In this document: piece after piece, positions 58,485-64,000 of the stretch
Layout: each line of letters begins with the position of its first letter
Position numbering within the stretch: position 1 is the first letter of the stretch
Source: Geomonas sp. RF6
GTDB taxonomy: Bacteria; Desulfobacterota; Desulfuromonadia; Geobacterales; Geobacteraceae
Assembly: GCF_021044625.1 (NCBI RefSeq)
Contig: NZ_CP087999.1
Location: 2,435,001-2,499,000 of the forward strand
Reading direction: 5' to 3'
DNA: 64,000 nt
Program-made: the position numbers and the translations under genes
Notes under the pieces: model-generated
What the model was told of the DNA's origin: nothing
Seen by the model: only the letters and a program-made list of their open reading frames with translations
Database searches by the model: none

Positions 58485-58513
58485 ATTATAATATCGGACG
58501 TCCGAAAAAGCAA
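58485..58513 (-). promoter_or_regulatory. Sigma70-type promoter, leaderless, with operator in the spacer
   Basis: On the minus strand TTGCTT (58513-58508), 17-nt spacer, TATAAT (58490-58485). The RNA would start at 58478-58477, at the ATG itself, and no Shine-Dalgarno site is seen. The palindrome TCGGACGTCCGA fills the spacer. Confidence 0.65.
58494..58505. promoter_or_regulatory. Palindromic operator-like site 2 (TCGGACGTCCGA)
   Basis: Perfect 12-bp palindrome between the -35 and -10 boxes of the promoter for the gene at 57500-58477; a repressor here would block RNA polymerase. Confidence 0.65.
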
Positions 58514-58675
58514 TGTTTTTTTATGAAAAATAATTATCGAACATCCTGTTATAGAACGAGTGGGGCTGGGTAAGGTGTAAAAAGAAGGCCAGAGGACGCC
58601 ACTCCGTTGGGGAGCGGAGCTGCGCACGACCAAGGATTTCGGGGAAGGGCAGTCGTTCGCAGCTCTGTGGACAGG

Positions 58676-58864
58676 TTACAGCATCTTCGTGACCAGGTAC
58701 TCCGATAAGAAGGAGCTCACTGCGAGTGGGGAGGGTGAGGTAAAGATCGTTTTTTTTTCGCCAGTTGATGAAACATCCCAGCCGTCGTCTCCGGTGCACT
58801 GCACGGTCAGGGCATATCCATGTTTCTCGAGGAGTTTCAGTTTCGCGCGAATGACATCGTACAT
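58676..58864 (-). CDS. Small protein of unknown function, 62 residues
   Basis: ATG at 58864 with AGGAGGATCTAC upstream and a strong promoter (58906-58934). 'MYDVIRAKLKLLEKHGYALTVQCTGDDGWDVSSTGEKKTIFTSPSPLAVSSFLSEYLVTKML': a helix, two short strands with W, and a helical end. No family recognised. The good signals make it a likely real gene. Confidence 0.65.
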   Translation of the reverse strand: MYDVIRAKLKLLEKHGYALTVQCTGDDGWDVSSTGEKKTIFTSPSPLAVSSFLSEYLVTKML

Positions 58865-58905
58865 GTAGATCCTCCTGGTTGCATTTTTTTGCCTTCACGA
58901 CCTGT

Positions 58906-58934
58906 ATTATAATCCTTACATGTGTTAGTGTAAA
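58906..58934 (-). promoter_or_regulatory. Sigma70-type promoter of the 62-residue gene
   Basis: TTTACA (58934-58929), 17-nt spacer, TATAAT (58911-58906) on the minus strand; TTACA/TGTAA arms in the spacer form an imperfect inverted repeat that may be an operator. Confidence 0.8.
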
Positions 58935-59039
58935 TAAAAAATCTTTACAAAAACTCGACCTCTTGATTTTTTGGTTTTAGAGGGGTAGTTTCGGCACCGG
59001 TGGGCTCTTGAAGGAGAGGTGCCCGCCTCTGGAGGGTAG

Positions 59040-59288
59040 ATGCGGCCAAAGAAAAACGATGATGAGAGAAAGTCGATACTGATTAACCTACGTCTAACGA
59101 AGTACGAGGTAGATATTTTCCGGACTCAGGCCTTCTACCACGGCAAAGCCGTGAGTGAGTATTTAAGAGACCTGGTTCGAAGTGACGGAATAGAGTTGCA
59201 TGCCAAGGAACTAGTGCGGAAGGACGAAGAGGGGAGATGGGAGGTCTGGGTGATGGGCGAGTGGCGGAGGGTACCTGGACTCGACTAG
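59040..59288 (+). CDS. Ribbon-helix-helix protein (MobC- or CopG-like)
   Basis: 82 residues from ATG 59040 with GGAGGG upstream. 'RKSILINLRLTKYEVDIFRTQAFYHGKAVSEYLRDLVR' is a ribbon-helix-helix with a spaced second helix, as in plasmid mobilisation MobC proteins. The rest ('KELVRKDEEGRWEVWVMGEWRRVPGLD') is a short Trp-rich tail. No relaxase is visible downstream. Could be a regulator or a relaxosome accessory protein of the element. Confidence 0.7.
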   Translation: MRPKKNDDERKSILINLRLTKYEVDIFRTQAFYHGKAVSEYLRDLVRSDGIELHAKELVRKDEEGRWEVWVMGEWRRVPGLD

Positions 59289-59345
59289 GTCACCGATCCG
59301 TCATTGAGTCTGGAGCGGTGCCGACTGATCGCACAGGGGTGATAC

Positions 59346-60469
59346 GTGTTTTTTTCTGATTACTTAGTGGTTGATAGGGCCATTGGCACTGTTGACCCTC
59401 TAGGTTTCATGCGCCCCGCCAGCGCCATCGCGGACAACGTCTTTAAGCAGTTCACCGTCCTCAGTAACCACCCTGCCTACCATGGTTTCCTCTGCTTCGC
59501 TTTTGCTCACCTCGCCGAGAGCGGCCTTACGCCAACCAGCCGCGACTTCGCCCGCAGGTTCCGGTCTCTGGAGGCTTTGTGGGGAATCGTCAACGTTAGA
59601 GATGACACCTAGATCATCAACGTCAATAAGTACCGCAAGCTCGATCTCGAGGAGATCTCTAGGCTGCGCGATCTAAAGGCGTACCGCTCACTGATGGAGG
59701 AGCGCCTCTACTAGGGAACGCTGGGGCACTACTTGCGCCCTTCGATTAACTGGGAGCTTCTTGACCGGCAGGGTCAGCGCCTGACCGAGCAGGGCCAAGC
59801 CCTCGCAAAGGGGTGGGGCTCTAGAGAAAGCGTCGATTTTGAGAATATCGCAGCAGAGTGGCTGGCGGACAGGCCCGTGCTCGGCTCTGCAGCTTTCGAA
59901 AAGGCCGTGCCTCTTTTTAGCCTTGACGCTCCGCCCGACGCTAAAGAAAAGGCCGCCTGGCAGCGGGTGATCGATGCATTCTGCACGAAGGACCCTGTGA
60001 CCGCCCTGCTATGGCCAGCCCGCTGCCGCGCCCGATCCTAGACCTTGCCGGGGACCGCCGCGAGCTACCCCGGCTTCTTCCCTGCGGTGCTGGAGCACTA
60101 CAGCATGCATACGGACCTCTGTCGCCGCGTGGAGCTCTGCCAGCGCTTCGAGCTCCTGGCCGGACTGGTTCAGTTCGTGTTCGAATAGGAATATGTGCGT
60201 CGCCTGGATGAGGTGCAGGAGACCGGGATGCAGTACCCTGCGGTGCAGGAGGCGGTGGCGGCGGAGATATACCGGCAGACACGGGAACTCGCATGGGACG
60301 GCACGAGGATTCCGTGTGGAAACCGTTCCATCCGTTGACAGGACTTGCCGTGGGCGGTATCGCCATGAACCCCGCCGATCTCAACAAGAAGGTTGCCTGG
60401 CACTACAGGCGCGACTGGCACTTCGGGCGGACCGCCAAGTGGATAGAGTATGCGGGAGGTGCGGCATGA
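59346..60469 (+). pseudogene. Decayed conserved protein of a PLD/helicase module
   Basis: A single original frame can be followed from GTG 59346 ('FSDYLVVDRAIGTVDPLGFMRPASAIADNVFKQFTVLSNHPAYHGFLCFAFAHL') through in-frame TAG codons at 59610 and 59712 ('INVNKYRKLDLEEISRLRDLKAYRSLMEERLY', 'LGHYLRPSINWELLDRQG') to about 60020. After a frameshift it goes on ('YPGFFPAVLEHYSMHTDLCRRVELCQRFELLAGLVQFVFE') to TAG 60186, a TGA near 60336 and the last piece 'DLNKKVAWHYRRDWHFGRTAKWIEYAGGAA' ending at 60469. I recognise the family as the partner of phospholipase-D/helicase genes but cannot name it. Its end overlaps the next pseudogene's ATG (ATGA), so the two were coupled. Confidence 0.8.
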
Positions 60470-62115
60470 GCCGGGGCTGCTACAGGAATTTCGGTGACAT
60501 CTTTTCTGAGGTGGTCGCCGACAAGGCAACGGACCCGATCGAGCACCTGCTGATCCTTACGTATGAGTTCGATGAGGAGCAACTGCTTAACCTCGCCTGC
60601 GGACGCAGCTTAGAAGAGGAGATGGAACTCAGCCGCACGCAGCTAACTCCTCTCTGACATTCGTCCACTCGTCATCTACGACGCGCGCAAGACCCGCCCC
60701 TGTGGCAAGCTCCCCCAGTTCCTCGAACTGCACCCGTACAAGTCCCCCGTGTTTTCATGTCACCATTCCAAAGCATACCTGGTCATCACGCGCAAGGCGG
60801 TCCGCCTGGCCCTGGGCAGCTTCAACCTCACTGCCACCGGACTGTTCCGGAATCGCGAGGTCATGCAGTCGTACCTCTGGAGCATCGATAGTGCCTCGGA
60901 TACCCACATCCTGCGCCAGTGGACCGAATTCCTCGAGAGCTGCTACGCATCTAGGTTGAAGGCCTCTTCGCAGAGCGCGCTCCTTCCGGTCCTTAAGAAT
61001 CTGAAGGGTCGGATTGCTCGGCTGCCCGAGACTGCTGCTTCGCAGCAAAAAAGGCCGTCTCATACCCTCCGGCTACAGCAAAAAAAACGGCTTGGACGTG
61101 CTGGCCGAGTGTTGGCGGAGCTGGTTTCCTAGCGTGGATCCGGATTCTCTTCTGGTTATTTCCCCCTTTTTCGATATCTCCCCCGGCGCGAGCGGATCGC
61201 GGCCGCCCTCCCCGAGCGCTTCCCAGGACTCACCGAACTCTCCCTCATCACCGACGAACGTCTCCTGCCAGAACTCTCGCAGTCCCACTATGGCTCCGCA
61301 GGGGCGATCCGTGAACGGCGGCTCTTCCTGATCCCGAAAGACACACTCCCTGCCGAAAAGCAACGCCTCGCCGCGATCTGGGGGAAGAAGGCCATTGAGG
61401 AAATGGTCATCACCCGAAACCTGCACGCGAAGCTCCTTCTCCTGCGCCGGGGGAAACAGGCGGTGGCGTACCTCGGCAGTGCGAACTTCTCCGGCAAGGC
61501 GTGGCTCGGCGACAACCGCGAGCTGGGCGTCGCCTGGATCGAGGAGCGGCCGGACTTTCTCAGGGACCAGATCTTTTCCCATCGTGTGTGGACCGGAGGG
61601 ACCGCTACTCGGAGGTGCCTGCCACGCCATCTATCGCGGGCGCTGTGGAGGATGACGAAGGCTACCGTGAGGACACGCTCTTCCCCGATTTCCTGGAGCA
61701 GGTGCTGCTGGTACCGTGCGACGACGTGATACATCACGACCTCCCTTGGAACCCTGCCAAGCTGGAGCAGCGCACCGGTCGGATCGACCGCGTCGGTTCC
61801 CTCGCGGAGCGGCAGTACGACCCGGCACAGCCGGACCGCAACCGGCTGAACATCGGCATACCCTTTCTGGCCCACAACTATGAAACCTTCCAACACGATT
61901 GCCTCCTCGGGCGGGCCCAGAAGTTCGAGGTGCTGCTCGGCCAGCCGGAGTTCTCGGTCGATATCGAGGAGGAGGTGGTCGATGACGCTGGAAACGAAGT
62001 CGTCCGGGAGGCGGCTTCGGACGCGGCCGAGAAGACGGGCGTGGTACTGAAATGCCTTCCTGAGCCGATTGTGCGCTACCTGAAGCTGGATCTTTCCATC
62101 TCCGAGCGGCCGTGA
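60466..62115 (+). pseudogene. Decayed phospholipase-D nuclease / helicase fusion
   Basis: Pieces in order, with at least four frame changes: N-terminus 'MSRGCYRNFGDIFSEVVADKATDPIEHLLILTYEFDEEQL' (60466-60657); first PLD motif 'HHSKAYLVI...LALGSFNLTATGLFRNREV' (about 60690-61000); 'KNGLDVLAECWRSWFPSVDPDSLLVISPFFDI' in another frame (about 61050-61170); second PLD motif 'NLHAKLLLL...YLGSANFSGKAWLGDNRELGVAW' (about 61400-61560); helicase C-terminal domain with motif VI 'WNPAKLEQRTGRIDRVGS' (about 61640-62115). The N-terminal helicase domain with Walker A and B, about 1 kb, is missing. Intact relatives would be ~1000 residues and are typical of phage-defence loci. Clearly non-functional here. Confidence 0.85.
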
Positions 62116-62480
62116 CTCTACCGTTGCCCGCGCTGTGCGAGATCCCAGTGGAAAGAAGGGAAGAAATGCCCATCATGTGCTGTTGAAGCGCTGCCGCATC
62201 GATGGGAAGTCGTACGTAGCTGGCCACCGTTCTCGTCCCCTGCATCCGCCGAGTTGGACGTCTGCGAAGAGCACGCCTCCCATGCTGTCGATGAGGCGAA
62301 TCCAGCGACGCTGGTCTGGATGTACGGATTCTCTCCGTCGTGTACTTGCACCTCAAGTCGTGCACCTTCAGTATCGTTTTCAGCCGGATCTCTTCTATCG
62401 GCCAGTGCTCCTCCCGGTCTTCCTGCTGGTCGTCCACCACGTTGTCTTCTCTGAGGCGCCTCGCTCGCTGGAGCGCTTCA
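62116..62480 (+). pseudogene. Further remnant with zinc-ribbon fragment
   Basis: In frame with the last helicase piece, beyond its TGA, 'YRCPRCARSQWKEGKKCPSC' forms a CxxC-CxxC zinc ribbon, followed by 'ELDVCEEHASHAVDEANPATLVWMYGF'. It may be the tail of the helicase protein behind a mutated stop or another gene. Frame is lost after about 62350. No intact gene in 62116-62531. Confidence 0.45.
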
Positions 62481-62531
62481 TTTAGTCAGTAGCACGTCTA
62501 CCCCTCTACCCACGGAAAACTCTGAAGAGCC

Positions 62532-62957
62532 CTATTTACGCTTTTGCCTTTTGGGGACAACTTTCAGTGTTGTAGCTTTCGCCGGAGGGTGCAGAGAATG
62601 CCCATGTGTTTTAGATACATTTTCGGAGATGCTATTGAACACGCCTGGATCGTAACTGTCCGCTAAATAAATGACTACGGTAGACGTGAATTCCGCCTTC
62701 TTATCGTCTACGACCCTAAATAGGGTTAAGGGATTGCCTGGGCTGCATTTGTGTATCAAAAACCACGTTGGCTGTGACAAGTTGTAGCCGTTCATCATTT
62801 CAATAATCGAGCCTATTGGGTCGTTGCGCTCTCCCTTGTTATATATATGGATGCCTCCAATTTCATGGTTATAGTACTTGGCGAAAGCAATAACTCTTTC
62901 TATAAATAAATTTGTGTTAAGCTCGGCGAAACTTTTTAAGAATAGATATATTCTCAT
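62532..62957 (-). CDS. Accessory protein of unknown function, 141 residues
   Basis: ATG at 62957 with GAGGAGGATT upstream; the frame goes to 62975. 'MRIYLFLKSFAELNTNLFIERVIAFAKYYNHEIGGIHIYNKGERNDPIGSIIEMMNGYN', then 'TWFLIHKCSPGNPLTLFRVVDDKKAEFTSTVVIYLADSYDP' and a basic tail. Strand-helix alternation suggests one compact domain. GC is low compared with the core genome, so it was likely acquired. No family recognised. Confidence 0.65.
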   Translation of the reverse strand: MRIYLFLKSFAELNTNLFIERVIAFAKYYNHEIGGIHIYNKGERNDPIGSIIEMMNGYNLSQPTWFLIHKCSPGNPLTLFRVVDDKKAEFTSTVVIYLADSYDPGVFNSISENVSKTHGHSLHPPAKATTLKVVPKRQKRK

Positions 62958-63510
62958 GGTAAATCCTCCTCGCAATTCACTTTACATGTCTACTTGTGAA
63001 TGTCAAATGGTCCAAGTAAGCATATCATTTAGATTTATACTGGCATAATAGACGATATTCGATTGCATTTTTTTGACATAGATGAAATTTATGTGTGATT
63101 TTTTGATTTGTGTCAGTAAAAAATAAAAACTTCTTGTTGTGTGAAAGTGACATAAAGTGAAATATTTTTGCTACTATAACTTTTTTTGTGCCTTCACAAA
63201 AGCCGAAGCGGAGATGGCGGACCAGGGTGGGCCTGCGGAGTTGATGGGGGTGACGAGAAGAGACGGTCCCGCTACCGCAGCTATGAGACTCGAGCGATGC
63301 GAAGGGGCGAGAGCCCCCACGGACTGTCTCAGGCGTGGCTCTTTCCCTGCATGAGTGGCCAGAACGATCCACCCGGAACCGGCCCCTAGCTCGATAGATG
63401 CCCCCAAGCGGCTCCTTCTTGATCGTCTCCCAGGTCAGGGCGTCTATCTCCCAGCCATGGTCGCCGTTTCAGAAATTTTATGGGATGAATGTAATTACTC
63501 TGAAAAATAA
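62958..63510. other. Gene-free gap in the accessory region
   Basis: 62985-63180 is very AT-rich with no ORF or clear promoter; 63181-63470 is GC-rich and looks like degraded coding DNA (minus-strand piece 'GDHGWEIDALTWETIKKEPLGGI') that I cannot assign. The sharp change in base composition at ~63180 marks a junction. Confidence 0.45.
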
Positions 63511-63539
63511 TTGACAGCGGGGGTGGGCGGGCATATAGT
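63511..63539 (+). promoter_or_regulatory. Consensus sigma70-type promoter, leaderless
   Basis: TTGACA (63511-63516), 17-nt spacer, TATAGT (63534-63539). The start is predicted at 63546, the A of the ATG of the next gene; no Shine-Dalgarno site is seen. Confidence 0.8.
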
Positions 63540-63545
63540 CGCCTC

Positions 63546-64000
63546 ATGAAGCCGACTACTGTGCGCATAGAGGACTGTGCCGAGGTGCGGTCCGGATTTT
63601 CAGCCAAAGGTGCCATTGAGAGCGAGCCTGACGGGGCCGTGCAGGTCATCACTGCGCAGCATCTTCGCAAGGGCGAGCCGTACCTTTACCGGGAGGAGCA
63701 CACGCTCCGTATTTCACCTTCCCGATCCACCGAAAAATATCACGTTATACCCGGTGACATCCTGTTTATGTCCCGCGGCGCAAACAACTACGCCGTCCTC
63801 ATCGCGGACATCCCCCAGCCGGCTATCGCCCCCCTCACGTTCTACATACTCAAGCCGAAAGCAAACGTGCTCTCGCCGTACCTCGCCTGGTGCATCAACC
63901 AGGAAGGGGTCAGAGCCCAGTTGAACGAGATACGCACCGGTGCCGGTACTCCGCTGATCCCGCGCCGTGAATTCGGCGAAATTGTCATTCCGCTCCCTCC
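63546..64000 (+). CDS. HsdS-like restriction specificity subunit (3' end outside window)
   Basis: 151 codons seen, open at the right edge. 'MKPTTVRIEDCAEVRSGFSAKG', 'VQVITAQHLRKGEPYLY', 'YHVIPGDILFMSRGANNYAVLIAD', 'APLTFYILKPKANVLSPYLAWCINQEGVRAQLNEIRTGAGTPLIPRREFGEIVIPLP' is a target-recognition domain of the type I S-subunit fold: the 'VIPGDILF', 'LSPYLAWCIN' and 'IPRREFGEIVIPLP' spots are characteristic. Type I S subunits have two such domains (~400 residues); small single-domain forms (~200) also exist. The methylase gene would be to the right or missing. It follows the relic PLD/helicase module and may be part of the same or a later defence cassette. Confidence 0.85.
   Translation, partial: MKPTTVRIEDCAEVRSGFSAKGAIESEPDGAVQVITAQHLRKGEPYLYREEHTLRISPSRSTEKYHVIPGDILFMSRGANNYAVLIADIPQPAIAPLTFYILKPKANVLSPYLAWCINQEGVRAQLNEIRTGAGTPLIPRREFGEIVIPLP

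Noticed and set aside
59610-60188. Three in-frame TAG codons that could be read through (amber suppression or pyrrolysine)
   Set aside because: The same gene also has a frameshift and a TGA, and the next gene is frameshifted several times and deleted. Simple decay explains all.
61631-62440. 269-codon minus-strand frame over the helicase relic
   Set aside because: No convincing domain over its length; Arg/Pro-rich shadow. A short piece (IEEIRLKTILKVHDL) may be from another dead gene, but cannot be assigned.

Overview
The window is chromosomal DNA of a high-GC deltaproteobacterium (Desulfobacterota) of the Geobacteraceae type. This rests on family resemblance and not on a database search. The signs are split transketolase, a short MetH without the reactivation domain, a haem-binding (CxxCH) sensor kinase paired with an NtrC-type regulator, several sigma54-linked genes, a tungsten/molybdenum aldehyde oxidoreductase, and many small sensor proteins (GAF, HDOD, HAMP/Cache, receiver-like).

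Positions 1-52200 look like core genome with tightly packed, mostly conserved genes. 1-9073: GerMN lipoprotein-like protein (cut by the left edge), metH, the transketolase pair coupled to a pseudopilin-like gene, and a haem-sensing two-component pair. 9331-14848: an Fe-S DUF362 protein, a receiver-like protein, a Cdh-like periplasmic hydrolase, and a sulfur-flavoured operon (DUF2325, MoeB/ThiF-like, C-S lyase) behind a strong sigma70 promoter with a hairpin at the start site. 15206-24345: a GAF/sigma54-activator protein, a large uncharacterised partner, an MBL hydrolase, a glycosyltransferase, RmuC and an alpha/beta hydrolase. 24551-29451: an acetate-kinase-like protein that has lost most catalytic residues, a MoaD-like protein, a tungsten-type aldehyde ferredoxin oxidoreductase with a duplicated structured leader, and an iron alcohol dehydrogenase with a textbook sigma54 promoter and upstream direct repeats. 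29723-31050: metX under a SAM-I riboswitch. 31242-44060: folate (pabBC), dtd, macro domain, nfo, HIT, dapF, iscR, larE, hsp20 and polA. 44264-52203: HDOD, a GspE/PilB-like ATPase, an OmpA lipoprotein, an Smr protein, an outer-membrane barrel, tRNA-Arg, tRNA-Leu, a MazEF pair and a Cache-HAMP sensor.

From about 52300 to the right edge the DNA is accessory. A tRNA-Thr-like 3' end with its terminator (53118-53183) is the likely left attachment site of an integrative element that runs past the window. Inside it are two translationally coupled tyrosine recombinases, an AlpA-like regulator, a coiled-coil protein and a large unknown protein whose promoters share a 12-bp palindrome, small unknown genes, an RHH protein, a decayed two-gene module (conserved unknown protein plus a phospholipase-D/helicase fusion, a likely dead defence system), and the start of an HsdS-like specificity protein with a predicted leaderless transcript.

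Functional threads: methionine and SAM (metH, metX with riboswitch), sulfur handling (DUF2325/MoeB/PatB, IscR/LarE), aldehyde and alcohol redox (AOR, MoaD, Fe-ADH), and sigma54 signalling. Several genes start at codons other than the longest ATG, and two appear to start at ATT or ATC.
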